Assembly (NCBI GenBank): GCA_965660355.1
Contig: CBFHZN010000002.1
Coordinates: forward strand, 55,858-119,857
DNA length: 64,000 nucleotides
From: CAJXVY01 sp965660355
GTDB taxonomy: Bacteria > Actinomycetota > Actinomycetes > Actinomycetales > Microbacteriaceae
Direction: 5' to 3'
Made by a program: the position numbers and the translations under genes. The notes under the pieces were generated by a model that did no database searches, was not told the DNA's origin, and saw nothing but the letters and a program-made list of their open reading frames with translations. Every line of letters starts with the position of its first letter. The stretch's first letter is position 1. This document shows, in pieces, positions 25,010-33,731 of the stretch.

Positions 25010-25363
25010 ATGTTTGGTCTAAGCGGCGAGAAATTACTTTTGATTGGATTGATTGCCGTATTTGTTCTGGGCCCTGAAAGACTCCCTGTTTATGCTCAGC
25101 GTTTTGCCCAGTGGATTAAGCGAACCAAGGTTTGGCTTGATGGGGCACAAGATAGGGCTAAGGAAGAGCTGGGGGAGGATTTTCAAGATGTTGACTGGAA
25201 AAAAATGGACCCCAGACAATATGATCCCCGAAGAATCATCCGTGACGCGCTGAGTGATACATCAGCCCCTGCTACTGCCGCGGCAGTTACCGCAACAGAA
25301 ATTCAAAAACCGAGCAGATTAGAGGCGGGGGAGATGCCACCTTTTGACGCTGAGGCCACTTAG
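25010..25363 (+). CDS. tatB: Sec-independent protein translocase subunit TatB
   Basis: Component of the twin-arginine translocase. 117 residues: a single N-terminal membrane helix in MFGLSGEKLLLIGLIAVFVLGPERLP with the conserved Glu/Gly-Pro hinge, an amphipathic helix (YAQRFAQWIKRTKVWLDGAQDRAKEEL), then a variable tail. The VDWKKMDPRQYDPRRIIRDAL segment is typical of actinobacterial TatB rather than TatA. The start at 25010 gives the proper N-terminus. The 3' end overlaps the convergent aldehyde dehydrogenase by 4 bp. No tatA or tatC in the window. Confidence 0.92.
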   Translation: MFGLSGEKLLLIGLIAVFVLGPERLPVYAQRFAQWIKRTKVWLDGAQDRAKEELGEDFQDVDWKKMDPRQYDPRRIIRDALSDTSAPATAAAVTATEIQKPSRLEAGEMPPFDAEAT

Positions 25364-26778
25364 AAACGTTTCATGAGTTTTGAAATCATGCCCATCATCG
25401 GTGCCATCCTGTTGTATTGAGAACCTCTACTGGGAAGCTCAACAAAACCTCTATTGATGGCAATTGTCCTAGCCTCAGTGAATCTTCTGATCCCATGGAT
25501 TCCATTTCTTCTGCCAACCCCACTTTGCTTCATGCCACCCATTGGGGCATCTAAGCTGGCCATGCTGGCTCGGTAGCCTTCATTGATGTTGACTGTCCCA
25601 GCCTGAATTTTCTTCGCTACCTCTTCAGCTTTTGAAACATCACCAAAAACACTGGCATTCAATCCGTATTCAGTGTCATTGGCCATTTCAATGGCCTGTT
25701 CAACTGTTTCGTAGGGGATTAGTGCGAGAACTGGTCCAAACACCTCTTGACTCGCAATCTCTGAGGTGTGGTCAGTTTCCACAACCAGACTTGGTTGAAT
25801 GAGTTGACCCTCGATTGAACCACCAATTACTTTGGAGCCTGATTTGCGGGCCCGATCTAAAAATCCGCTGACTCTGGAGATTTGCTCGGTGCTGATAAGT
25901 GCTCCGAGATCGTGATCAAAGATTTCTGAACTTCCTAGTTTCAGGCTCTCTATTTTTTTGCCAAGCAACTCTGTATAAGCCTGCAACTCATGTTTAGGAA
26001 CATAAGCCCTTTCGGTTGCAACGCATAATTGGCCCGAGTTTCCTATGAAAGAGGCCAGCAGCCTCTCTGAAGTTTTTTCTAAATCCGCTTTCTCTAAAAC
26101 AATGGCTGGATTTTTTCCTCCAAGCTCCATTGAATATCCAATGAGTCTGGCTGCAGCCCTTTGCGCAACTTTTTTGCCAGTCTGCGTGGAACCTGTGAAG
26201 GCAAAGTAATCACAGCGGTCAATCAACCCATTGCCAATCAGCTCGTTATCACCATGGACAACTTGCCACAGACCTTTTGGCAATCCATTTCTCTCGGCAA
26301 GGTCTTTTGCGGAAACGATTGTTTTCACAGTTTTGTCATCCGCTTTTTGCACCACTGCGTTGCCAGCCGCTAATGCAGGGATGACATCCAGCATGGTAAG
26401 TGCAAGCGGATAGTTCCAAGGTGTCACAACACCAACCACTCCAACTGGTGAATAATCAACCTTTATTTTCAGCGCCAGAGGGATTCCTGGTTTGGCGGAG
26501 TGCGACCTAAGTGCTTTTCGCAGGTTGTTGGCAACGTATCTAACCCCCGCTAGCGAGCCGGTGATTTCCTCAAATGCGTGATTTCGTGATTTACCAGTCT
26601 CTGATTGCAGAGTGTTCATGAGCATCTCTTGGTTTTCATTCACGCTGTCGTGATATTTCAGAAATAGCTCTCGGCGCTCAGTAAATGACCTTTCTTGCCA
26701 AGCTTTTTGTGCCTCTCTAGCAGTTTCAAAGGCTTGTTCTAAATCTGCTGAATTCATTTGCTTAGTTTTTGTTGCCAT
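25360..26778 (-). CDS. Aldehyde dehydrogenase, succinate-semialdehyde-type
   Basis: NAD(P)-dependent aldehyde dehydrogenase of 472 residues. Motifs: VVTPWNYPLALTMLDVIPALAAGN (cofactor domain), FTGSTQTGKKVAQRA, the general base Glu in MELGGKNPAIV and nucleophile Cys in GNSGQLCVATER, with FGPVLALIPYE in the C-terminal half. Order and spacing match the succinate-semialdehyde/general dehydrogenase branch; substrate not certain. The ATG at 26778 is used; a TTG at 26793 inside mrp is in frame. Neither has a clear ribosome site. Confidence 0.9.
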   Translation of the reverse strand: MATKTKQMNSADLEQAFETAREAQKAWQERSFTERRELFLKYHDSVNENQEMLMNTLQSETGKSRNHAFEEITGSLAGVRYVANNLRKALRSHSAKPGIPLALKIKVDYSPVGVVGVVTPWNYPLALTMLDVIPALAAGNAVVQKADDKTVKTIVSAKDLAERNGLPKGLWQVVHGDNELIGNGLIDRCDYFAFTGSTQTGKKVAQRAAARLIGYSMELGGKNPAIVLEKADLEKTSERLLASFIGNSGQLCVATERAYVPKHELQAYTELLGKKIESLKLGSSEIFDHDLGALISTEQISRVSGFLDRARKSGSKVIGGSIEGQLIQPSLVVETDHTSEIASQEVFGPVLALIPYETVEQAIEMANDTEYGLNASVFGDVSKAEEVAKKIQAGTVNINEGYRASMASLDAPMGGMKQSGVGRRNGIHGIRRFTEARTIAINRGFVELPSRGSQYNRMAPMMGMISKLMKRF

Positions 26779-26785
26779 GACATTA

Positions 26786-27871
26786 CTAACCAAGGTTGAG
26801 TTTGAGTTTCTTCCCGTCTAGGCCGATGGGTATTTTAGAAATCTTGTCAATCAACTTTGATAACTCTGGTCCCGCATCTGGCAATGAATCATTTGGTTTC
26901 CCAGAATCGCTCGCCTCCCGCAATTTCTCATCCATTGGGATTCGAGCTAAAACCTCAACATTTTCACCTGATAGCTCCGACAGTCTTTTTGCAACAGCAT
27001 CTCCACCACCCTCGCCGAATATGTTTTGGCGCTTGCCGTTTAGAAGCAGGTGGCTCATGTTTTCAACCACGCCAATGATCTTTTGTCCGGTTTGTAATCC
27101 AATTGCTCCACTGCGCTCCGCCACGTCACTTGCCGCAGGTTGAGGGGTGGTGACAACAAGTGAATACGCCTTGGGTAGTAATTGGCCAAGGCTGATTGCA
27201 ACATCACCCGTTCCAGGAGGTAGATCAACCAGCAAGAAATCCAGATCCCCCCAATAAACATCTGTTAGAAACTGCTCGATTGCTCTGTGAAGCATCGGTC
27301 CGCGCCAGCCAACTGGTTGATTTTTTTCAACAAACATTCCAATTGAGATGACTTTTACCTCATGCGCAATTGGAGGAAGTATTAGCTCATCAACCTTGGT
27401 TGGTTTTTCGTCAATCCCGAGCTGGCCGGGAATCGAATAGCCAAAAATGTCTGCATCCAATAAACCAACTTTCAGACCTCGGTTAGCTAAGCCAACGGCT
27501 AGGTTGGCGGTTAGCGTAGATTTCCCTACGCCGCCTTTTCCACTTCCAACAAATATCACTCTGGTTGTGTTTGTCTCTTCAATGAAAGGGTTGTGTTTTA
27601 TGGGCTTACCGCTTCGGAGCTTTTCTTTGAGAACATTTCTTTCCTCGGCGGTCATGACTGTCATTTCGACTTCATAATCGCCCACCGGTTGCAAAGCTTC
27701 GCGCACCTCGCGCTCAATTTTTTGTGAGGCTGGACATCCAACGATGGTGAGTTTGATTTGAACGCTTCCAGGATTTTCGCTTATTTCACCGACCATCCCA
27801 AGCTCAGTAATCGGCTGTCTAAGTTCTGGGTCAATTACCCGACTTAGTGCCTCGATCACCTTTTGTGTCAT
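26786..27871 (-). CDS. mrp: Mrp/ApbC-type P-loop ATPase (iron-sulfur carrier)
   Basis: A 361-residue protein with an N-terminal DUF59/MIP18 domain (VIDPELRQPITELGMVG) and a ParA/MinD-type ATPase: deviant Walker A GSGKGGVGKSTLTANLAV, LLDADIFGYSIPGQLG, VDLPPGTGDVAISL. Such proteins load [4Fe-4S] clusters onto apoproteins. The C-terminal CxxC of many homologues is not present, which is unusual for cluster-carrier members. ATG 27871 with GAGGCGGG just upstream is preferred to TTG 27895. It overlaps the 3' end of the DUF1003 gene by 41 bp. Confidence 0.92.
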   Translation of the reverse strand: MTQKVIEALSRVIDPELRQPITELGMVGEISENPGSVQIKLTIVGCPASQKIEREVREALQPVGDYEVEMTVMTAEERNVLKEKLRSGKPIKHNPFIEETNTTRVIFVGSGKGGVGKSTLTANLAVGLANRGLKVGLLDADIFGYSIPGQLGIDEKPTKVDELILPPIAHEVKVISIGMFVEKNQPVGWRGPMLHRAIEQFLTDVYWGDLDFLLVDLPPGTGDVAISLGQLLPKAYSLVVTTPQPAASDVAERSGAIGLQTGQKIIGVVENMSHLLLNGKRQNIFGEGGGDAVAKRLSELSGENVEVLARIPMDEKLREASDSGKPNDSLPDAGPELSKLIDKISKIPIGLDGKKLKLNLG

Positions 27872-28364
27872 TACCCGCCTCAAGTCTTGAGTCAATTTGT
27901 TTTAGAAGCTGTTGCATCTCGTCTTGAACAAAATCTTTGGTGGCCACCTCTTCTAAAGCCAGCCTAAGTGCGGCAACCTCTCGAGCCAAGTATTCGGTGT
28001 CATTCAGGTTACGCTCCGCGCGTTGTCTGTCTTGTTCAAATTTGACTCGATCACGATCATCTTGCCGGTTCTGAGCAAGCAAAATAAGCGGTGCAGCGTA
28101 AGAAGCCTGCAGGGAGAGAATCAGCGTTAGCAGGGTGAAATTGAGTGCTCTCGGGTCAAACTGCAAGCTTTCCGGAGAAACAGAGTTCCAAGTTAGCCAG
28201 ATAGTCACAAAAAGTGTCATACCCAAAAGGAACCCGCCAGTTCCCATCGCGCGAGCGAAACCCTCGCTGATTCGACCAATCTTTTCCTGCGATATTTTCA
28301 GGCCTGAGAAAAAGCGCCTTCTGGAGGTGACTGGTGCTTCTAAGTCGTCCCATTTTCTAGCCAT
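27831..28364 (-). CDS. DUF1003 membrane protein
   Basis: A 177-residue protein of the DUF1003 family: basic N-terminus with RRFFSGLKISQEKIGRISEGFARAMGTGGFLLGMT, two membrane helices (residues ~45-65 and ~75-95) separated by FDPRALNFTLLTLILSLQASYAAPLILLAQNRQ, then a charged coiled coil (DDRDRVKFEQDRQRAERNLN). Function unknown. ATG at 28364 has GAGGTGATTGAG in front, inside the end of the MgtE-N/CBS gene, which it overlaps by 8 bp. The same neighbours (mrp, DUF1003, MgtE-N/CBS) occur together in other actinobacteria. Confidence 0.9.
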   Translation of the reverse strand: MARKWDDLEAPVTSRRRFFSGLKISQEKIGRISEGFARAMGTGGFLLGMTLFVTIWLTWNSVSPESLQFDPRALNFTLLTLILSLQASYAAPLILLAQNRQDDRDRVKFEQDRQRAERNLNDTEYLAREVAALRLALEEVATKDFVQDEMQQLLKQIDSRLEAGNDTKGDRGTKSGN

Positions 28365-29604
28365 TCTCAATCACCTCACCCTCATCGCTTCGCCAATCAC
28401 CTGGAAGCAGGTGATCCAAAACGTCATCCACCGTTACCACTCCCAAAACCCTATTTTGCTCATCAACCACCGGCAGAGAAACAAGGTCATAGCTTGCTAG
28501 CGAGCGATGAATCTGGTCTATTGGGGTGCTGGGTGAAACTGGTTCCAGCTCGGTGTCCAAAAGGCTTCCGAGACGTTCGTTTGGAGGATACCTAAGAAGT
28601 TTCTGAAAGTGAACCACACCCAGGTATTTTCCGGTGGTGGCTTCAAATGGGGGAAGGGTCACAAAGACCTGTGCCGCAAGCACCTGCGGAACCTGCCGAT
28701 TGCGTATTTTAGCCATTGCTTCTGCAACAGTTGTCTCAGCTGAACAAATCACCGGCTCGTTTGTCATCAGGCCACCAGCAGTCAAGGCCTCATATTGCAT
28801 TAGCGTTCGGATGTCCTCAGCCTCTTCGTCATCAATCAGTGCAAGAAGTGCTTCCGACTTATCGCTTGGAAGACTGGATAACAAGTCCGCCGCATCATCT
28901 GGCTCCATTAGGTCCAAAACCTCAGCTGCACGTTCGCTTGGAATTTGACTGATGATTTCAACCTGCTCCTCTTCTGGGAGCTCTTCCAGCAGATCGGCCA
29001 ACTTTTCATCATCAAGCTCTCCAGCGACTGCCAGCATTCGTTCATCAGGTAAGTCCATAACAGCGGTCGCAAGATCAGCAGGTCTTAGTTCTCCATAGGC
29101 CGCGAGCAATTGCTGGGCCTCTTGGTCTGCGGCACTCTGATGGGCCTCGGAAACCTCTCTCCAGGCGGCGAATTGAGTTTTTCCACGACCAACCAGACCC
29201 TGCTTCGGTCTTCTCAGGAAAAACTCACTAAGCGTCCACTCGCCCTTGCTGTTTTGTTCAACTGCAAAATCTTCAATGGTTGCAAAGCCGCCATCTTCTA
29301 TTATTTTCNNNNNNNNNNNNNNNNNNNNNNNNNNNNNNNNNNNNNNNNNNNNNNNNNNNNNNNNNNNNNNNNNNNNNNNNNNNNNNNNNNNNNNNNNNNN
29401 NNNNNNNNNNNNNNNNNNNNNNNNNNNNNNNNNNNNNNNNNNNNNNNNNNNNNNNNNNNNNNNNNNNNNNNNNNNNNNNNNNNNNNNNNNNGAGGTCTTT
29501 CTATAAAGCATAAGAACATCCACGACCTTGCCCACACGGTCGCCTTGGGGGTCGAAAACACCGCAGCCTGCGAGTCTGGCTACGAATACTCTTGTTGCGC
29601 TCAC
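28357..29604 (-). CDS. PRC-barrel / MgtE-N / CBS domain protein, interrupted by an N-gap
   Basis: About 415 residues including about 61 unknown ones. Order: PRC-barrel-like N-terminus (FDPQGDRVGKVVDVLM), gap, then an MgtE N-terminal superhelix (LRPADLATAVMDLPDE, LLEELPEEEQVEIISQIP, LDLMEPDDAADLLSSLP) and two CBS motifs (ALTAGGLMTNEPVICSAETTV; LVSLPVVDEQNRVLGVVTVDDVLDHLLP). The Mg-channel membrane domain of MgtE is absent, so this is a cytosolic sensor-like homologue (compare Rv1232c of M. tuberculosis), not a transporter. GTG start 7 bases downstream of a -10 box, hence probably leaderless. Confidence 0.9.
   Translation of the reverse strand: MSATRVFVARLAGCGVFDPQGDRVGKVVDVLMLYRKTXXXXXXXXXXXXXXXXXXXXXXXXXXXXXXXXXXXXXXXXXXXXXXXXXXXXXXXXXXXXXXKIIEDGGFATIEDFAVEQNSKGEWTLSEFFLRRPKQGLVGRGKTQFAAWREVSEAHQSAADQEAQQLLAAYGELRPADLATAVMDLPDERMLAVAGELDDEKLADLLEELPEEEQVEIISQIPSERAAEVLDLMEPDDAADLLSSLPSDKSEALLALIDDEEAEDIRTLMQYEALTAGGLMTNEPVICSAETTVAEAMAKIRNRQVPQVLAAQVFVTLPPFEATTGKYLGVVHFQKLLRYPPNERLGSLLDTELEPVSPSTPIDQIHRSLASYDLVSLPVVDEQNRVLGVVTVDDVLDHLLPGDWRSDEGEVIENG
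29309..29491. other. Assembly gap (183 N)
   Basis: Lies in the N-terminal part of the MgtE-N/CBS gene. The frame continues across it, and the expected PRC-barrel remainder is about this size, so the gap length is credible. Confidence 0.95.
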
Positions 29605-29611
29605 AGAGATA

Positions 29612-29621
29612 ACCTTAGACT
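29612..29621. promoter_or_regulatory. Head-to-head -10 boxes (MgtE-N/CBS gene / YflT-like gene)
   Basis: ACCTTAGACT: TAAGGT on minus (29612-29617) and TAGACT on plus (29616-29621) share TA at 29616-29617. The minus gene starts 7 bases away (leaderless); the plus gene would have a leader of about 24 bases. Confidence 0.6.
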
Positions 29622-29651
29622 CTCAAAACAATCCCGTGGCAGAATGCTTCC

Positions 29652-30155
29652 ATGAGCAACCCGATGAATAATCGCGGACGCGCCCGAGAGACGCAGATTC
29701 CTCAGGGTGAAGCGGTAGCAGAATTTGACACCTATCAACAAGCAACAAAGTTGGTAAACAAGCTTGTCTCCAATGATTTCCCGCCCAGTTTGATTTCTAT
29801 AGTTGGAGACGATCTCAAATTAGTTGAAACCATCAGGGGGAAACTTGGCTACGGTCGAGTGGCCTTGAGTGGTGCTATCACCGGTTCCTGGATTGGGCTC
29901 ATATTTGGCCTACTTTTTGGTGTCGGTTTCGCTGTTGATAGCTCGGGTGAGACCGTTAGCCAGGCTCAAAACTTTTTCTCAGCGGTGATCATTGGCGCAG
30001 GAATCGGAATGCTATTCAACATAATTAGATTTTCTGCGAGCAAAAACCGGAGAGAGTTTCTGTCCTACCCGCAAACAATCGCTAAATCATACAGAGTTGT
30101 TGTGCCGGCAACCGAGTTGGCGAAAGCCAGAAGCTTAGTTTCTATCCCAGATTGA
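29652..30155 (+). CDS. General stress protein 17M/YflT-like membrane protein
   Basis: 167 residues. The N-terminal region EAVAEFDTYQQATKLVNKLVSNDFPPSLISIVGDDL matches the YflT domain of general-stress proteins, and two hydrophobic helices follow (SWIGLIFGLLFGVGFAV and AVIIGAGIGMLFNII). A homologue adjoins the MgtE-N/CBS gene in mycobacteria (Rv1234/Rv1232c), supporting the call. Role unknown. ATG at 29652 has no strong ribosome site. The 3' end overlaps aminopeptidase P by 21 bp. Confidence 0.85.
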   Translation: MSNPMNNRGRARETQIPQGEAVAEFDTYQQATKLVNKLVSNDFPPSLISIVGDDLKLVETIRGKLGYGRVALSGAITGSWIGLIFGLLFGVGFAVDSSGETVSQAQNFFSAVIIGAGIGMLFNIIRFSASKNRREFLSYPQTIAKSYRVVVPATELAKARSLVSIPD

Positions 30156-31490
30156 TTTCATCCAGGCCTCAACCTCTGAAACAGTCCTTGGAATTGATTC
30201 ACTGAGCCAGTCGTAGCCTGTCTCCGTGATTGCGACGTTGTCTTCTATTCTCACTCCGATTCCCCTGAAATTATCTGGAGCCAATTCATCGTTTTCGTGA
30301 AAATAGAGACCTGGTTCAATGGTGAAAACCATCCCCGGTTTCAACTCAGTATCTAAATACATCTCTTTTCTGGCCTTTGCACAGTCATGCACGTCCAATC
30401 CAAGATGGTGGCCTGTTCCGTGAACCATCCACCTTCGGTGATATTGGTTTTCAGGCAAGAGAGATTCTTCTGCAGATACGGGAAGAATGCCCCAACGCTG
30501 ACAATGTTTGGCGATTACCTTCATTGCCTCGTTATGCATATCTCTGAATAGATTGCCGGGTTTGCAGACTGCGAATGCAGCATCGGCAGCTTCCTGGACA
30601 ACTTCGTAAATCTCTTTCTGTTGTTTGCTGAACTTCCCGGAGATGGGCATAGTTCTTGTTATGTCGGCTGTGTAGAGGCTGTCTATCTCAACACCCGCAT
30701 CCACCAAAACAAGATCACCTTTGTTTATGTCTCCCGTGTTTTTGGTCCAGTGAAGAATGTTCGCGTGGTTTCCGCTGGCGGCGATTGTTTCATAACCGAG
30801 TTCATTGCCGAGAAGCCTGGCTTTTTGAAAAAAAGCGGTCTCCAAAACTCGCTCACCTCTTTTATTGGCAACGGGAATTGAGGCAATTAAGTTTTCAAAC
30901 CCTTCCAGGGTGGCATCAACCGCTTTTTTGATTTGATTAATTTCCCAATCACGCTTAATGATTCGTTGCTCCGATAAAAACTCAGCTAGCGCATCGTTGT
31001 CCAATGAGGTGTATTGGGCTTTCTCATCGAATTGTTTTAGATCAACAGTTTCGATTTCTAAAAGCTTTTCAACCTGCTCCAGATCTGGCCTTGGCCCAAC
31101 CCAAAATTCACCTATCTCGGTGTTTGCGAAAAACTCATCTGAGTCCTTATCGGCAGTTGGCCTAATAAACAACTTGGCAGTTTCGTTTTTACCGTCGATA
31201 ACCAGCATCGAACCCTCTACGGTTTGGCTTCCCCAGTTGGTTAGTTGAGTGAATTCGGTGGTTGGCCTAAATCTGTAATTGGTGTCATTGCTTCTAACTT
31301 TTGAATTCCCGGCGGGAATCAGAATGAGTTCCTTTGGGAAAGCTTGCATAACTTCACTACGGTTTTCTCTAGCAAGCTGATTAGCTTCAGCGTCAACTAA
31401 AACCTCTGTTGAGACATCTGACCAACCGGTTTTCATAAACTCCATGAAGGCCTTGTCTTTTGGGGTTCGACTTCTGTTATCTGCTGTCAA
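30135..31490 (-). CDS. pepP: Xaa-Pro aminopeptidase (M24 family)
   Basis: A 451-residue aminopeptidase P releasing N-terminal residues next to proline. N-terminal creatinase-like domain, then the pita-bread metallopeptidase domain: LVDAGVEIDSLYTADITRTMPISG with the two metal Asp, HGTGHHLGLDVHD with the metal His, and FTIEPGLYFHE and GIGVRIEDNVAIT with the metal Glu. TTG at 31490 is preferred because GGAGAGAGG precedes it; TTG at 31502 lies upstream of that site. Divergent from the PHP gene. Confidence 0.92.
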   Translation of the reverse strand: MTADNRSRTPKDKAFMEFMKTGWSDVSTEVLVDAEANQLARENRSEVMQAFPKELILIPAGNSKVRSNDTNYRFRPTTEFTQLTNWGSQTVEGSMLVIDGKNETAKLFIRPTADKDSDEFFANTEIGEFWVGPRPDLEQVEKLLEIETVDLKQFDEKAQYTSLDNDALAEFLSEQRIIKRDWEINQIKKAVDATLEGFENLIASIPVANKRGERVLETAFFQKARLLGNELGYETIAASGNHANILHWTKNTGDINKGDLVLVDAGVEIDSLYTADITRTMPISGKFSKQQKEIYEVVQEAADAAFAVCKPGNLFRDMHNEAMKVIAKHCQRWGILPVSAEESLLPENQYHRRWMVHGTGHHLGLDVHDCAKARKEMYLDTELKPGMVFTIEPGLYFHENDELAPDNFRGIGVRIEDNVAITETGYDWLSESIPRTVSEVEAWMKSIWDRN

Positions 31491-31507
31491 CCCTCTCTCC
31501 AATCCAG

Positions 31508-31513
31508 TAGTGT
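31508..31513 (+). promoter_or_regulatory. -10 box of a leaderless promoter (PHP gene)
   Basis: TAGTGT followed by CTACTC (6 bases) and the ATG at 31520. No ribosome site. Confidence 0.58.
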
Positions 31514-31519
31514 CTACTC

Positions 31520-32434
31520 ATGTCCAAACAGCCAATCCTTGATTTGCACACTCACAGCAATCGAAGCGATGGACTAGATGACCCAGCCTATTTGATGACT
31601 CGTGCCAAACAACTCGGTGTGGAGGTTATAGCTCTTGCCGATCACGACACTACCGATGGTTGGAAAGAAGCCTCTGACAAAGCCAGAGAGCTGGAAATGG
31701 GATTCGTTCCAGCTATTGAGATTTCCACTCATTCGGATGTCAAAACTGAACACGGTTCTAAAAGGATAAGTGTTCACATCCTCGCCTACAGACCAAGGCA
31801 GAACCACAAACGATTAGTCCATGAACTTGCAAGAACCAGAGACAGCAGAGTTTCCAGAGCGAAACGAATGGTTGAGTTGATCGAAAAGGACTATCCGATT
31901 AGTTGGCAGGAGATAACGGAGAACATCCGCGAGGGGTCAACTGTTGGCAGGCCAGCCATAGCCGATGCCTTGGTGAGAGCTGGAGTGGTTGATGATAGAA
32001 GCAAGGCATTTGATTCGATTTTGCATAAATCCAGCCCCTATTACATCTCTGAGCACTCACTGAACACTCTGGATGCAATTGAACTGGCAAAACAAGCCGG
32101 GGCTGCAACTGTGATAGCGCATCCATTGATGGATTTCCCAGCAGGAAAGTCGACTTCTGATTTACCCACCGAGCATTTTTTGGAAATGGTTGAAGCTGGT
32201 TTAGATGGGCTTGAAGTAGAACACCGACAAGTTCCTGAGCCCGCTAGGGAATGGCTTCGAGACTTTGCTCAAAAACACGACTTGTTCACCACCGGGTCAA
32301 GCGATTATCACGGAGTCGGCGGGAAAGTGAATGAACTGGGTGAGAACTCGACCTCGGTTGACAACTTTCGAAGACTAATCAGTGCCAGCAATGGAGCTGA
32401 TTATTATTTGCCAGCTGGCTTAGAGTGGCTGTAG
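31520..32434 (+). CDS. PHP-domain phosphoesterase
   Basis: A 304-residue PHP-superfamily metal-dependent phosphoesterase, similar to nucleoside 3',5'-bisphosphate phosphatases (YciV/RnmA type). Motifs: LDLHTHSNRSDG, IALADHDTTDGW, FVPAIEISTH, IAHPLMDFPAG and TGSSDYHGVGG supply the trinuclear metal site. Likely functions in RNA or nucleotide turnover. The 3' end overlaps the convergent DEAD-box helicase by 31 bp. Leaderless start predicted. Confidence 0.9.
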   Translation: MSKQPILDLHTHSNRSDGLDDPAYLMTRAKQLGVEVIALADHDTTDGWKEASDKARELEMGFVPAIEISTHSDVKTEHGSKRISVHILAYRPRQNHKRLVHELARTRDSRVSRAKRMVELIEKDYPISWQEITENIREGSTVGRPAIADALVRAGVVDDRSKAFDSILHKSSPYYISEHSLNTLDAIELAKQAGAATVIAHPLMDFPAGKSTSDLPTEHFLEMVEAGLDGLEVEHRQVPEPAREWLRDFAQKHDLFTTGSSDYHGVGGKVNELGENSTSVDNFRRLISASNGADYYLPAGLEWL

Positions 32435-33693
32435 CTTCGGGTTCTGCGCCTGCTCTTTCTTTCCCCGGGGCTAGCCCCCGGTTTTGATTCTTGACCGCGC
32501 GGCTCAGTTTTTCTTGAAAGTGACCCCTTGGCATCTTTTGGAATATCCAAAACCTCAAATAAGTGAGGTGATGATGAGTAGGTTTCCATTGGCTCGTCAA
32601 AATCGAGCTCTAGAGCCTTGTTGATCATCTTCCAGCGGTTGATGTCATCCCAGTCCACCAGTGTGATGGCGATACCTTTTTTGCCGGCGCGACCAGTTCT
32701 TCCGGTGCGGTGCAAATAAGCCTTTTCATCCTCTGGGGTGGAGTAATTGATCACGTGCGAAACATCGTCAACATCAATTCCTCGGGCAGCCACCTCGGTT
32801 GCCACCATGATTCTTTTCTTGTTTTCCCTGAAAGCCTTCATTGAGCGCTCTCTCGCAGGTTGCCCCATGTCCCCGTGCAGAGTGGTGGCAGAAAAGCCAC
32901 GCTCTGTTAACACCTCGCCCAATTTGGATGCTTGGCGCTTAGTTGGGGTGAAGATGATCGCCTTGTCTATATCTTTCGATTGCAAAATCTTTGCAACTAA
33001 CTCGTCTTTATCGAGTTTGTGCGCACGGAAAACAAATTGCTGAATGTCAGCTTTGGTCTGTTGCTGATCTTCACCGGTGGCTCGGATGTGAACCGGTTTG
33101 TTTTGGTGCTTCCGCGCGAGAGTCAAAATAAGGTCTGGCATGGTTGCCGAGAACAAAAGGGTTTGCTTTTGTTTTGGAGTGGCGGCGAATATCTTCTCTA
33201 TATCTGGCAAAAAACCCAAATCGAGCATTTCATCTGCCTCATCTAAANNNNNNNNNNNNNNNNNNNNNNNNNNNNNNNNNNNNNNNNNNNNNNNNNNNNN
33301 NNNNNNNNNNNNNNNNNNNNNNNNNNNNNNNNNNNNNNNNNNNNNNNNNNNNNNNNNNNNNNNNNNNNNNNNNCCACCAAGAATCTCAGCAACCTGCACA
33401 TCTCTGTTTGAGGTTGCCAGAACCAAATCAGCGGCAACCTGTTGAGCAAGCTCTCTGGTTGGAACAACTATTAGCGCTAGATGTTTTTTCTCTGGGCTCA
33501 GGCCAAGCTTTTGGATAACTGGCAATCCAAAGCCCAGTGTCTTACCTGTTCCAGTCTTTGCCTGACCGATTAGGTCCTTTCCTGAAAGGGCAATCGGGAT
33601 GGCTTGTTCTTGAATTGGGAATGGGGAGTTGATTCCTTTTGTCTCTAAGGCTGTGACAATGTCTTCATCTATGCCTAGTTCTCTGAATGTCAA
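32404..33693 (-). CDS. DEAD-box ATP-dependent RNA helicase, interrupted by an N-gap
   Basis: 429 residues. Q motif FPIQEQAIPIALSG, Walker A AKTGTGKT, PTRELAQQ, gap, DEAD motif LDEADEMLDLGF, SATMP, and the second domain with IIFTPTKRQASKL, VATEVAARGIDVDDV and HRTGRTGRAGKKG. The short C-terminus is arginine/lysine-rich (RKSRRRTRSYSH), likely RNA-binding. Role probably in ribosome assembly or mRNA turnover; the exact subfamily (RhlE/CsdA-like) is uncertain. TTG start at 33693. Upstream control is not obvious. Confidence 0.93.
   Translation of the reverse strand: MTFRELGIDEDIVTALETKGINSPFPIQEQAIPIALSGKDLIGQAKTGTGKTLGFGLPVIQKLGLSPEKKHLALIVVPTRELAQQVAADLVLATSNRDVQVAEILGXXXXXXXXXXXXXXXXXXXXXXXXXXXXXXXXXXXXXXXXXXXLDEADEMLDLGFLPDIEKIFAATPKQKQTLLFSATMPDLILTLARKHQNKPVHIRATGEDQQQTKADIQQFVFRAHKLDKDELVAKILQSKDIDKAIIFTPTKRQASKLGEVLTERGFSATTLHGDMGQPARERSMKAFRENKKRIMVATEVAARGIDVDDVSHVINYSTPEDEKAYLHRTGRTGRAGKKGIAITLVDWDDINRWKMINKALELDFDEPMETYSSSPHLFEVLDIPKDAKGSLSRKTEPRGQESKPGASPGERKSRRRTRSYSHSKPAGK
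33248..33373. other. Assembly gap (126 N)
   Basis: Within the DEAD-box helicase between the region after PTRELAQQ and the DEAD motif. The 43 missing codons match the family's usual spacing between these motifs. Confidence 0.95.
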
Positions 33694-33719
33694 ATTCTTG
33701 TACTTTCTGCCTATTGGCT

Positions 33720-33725
33720 TATGCT
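33720..33725 (+). promoter_or_regulatory. -10 box of a leaderless promoter (ferritin-like gene)
   Basis: TATGCT, 6 bases before the GTG at 33732, with TTGTAC 16 bases upstream as a -35 candidate (33698-33703). Confidence 0.55.
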
Positions 33726-33731
33726 TTCTGT

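Noticed and set aside
33687..33731. ATG at 33687 as the start of the ferritin-like gene
   Set aside because: It would overlap the divergent helicase start and its own promoter; the added residues are cysteine- and aromatic-rich and unlike the rest. GTG 33732 follows a -10 box by 6 bases.
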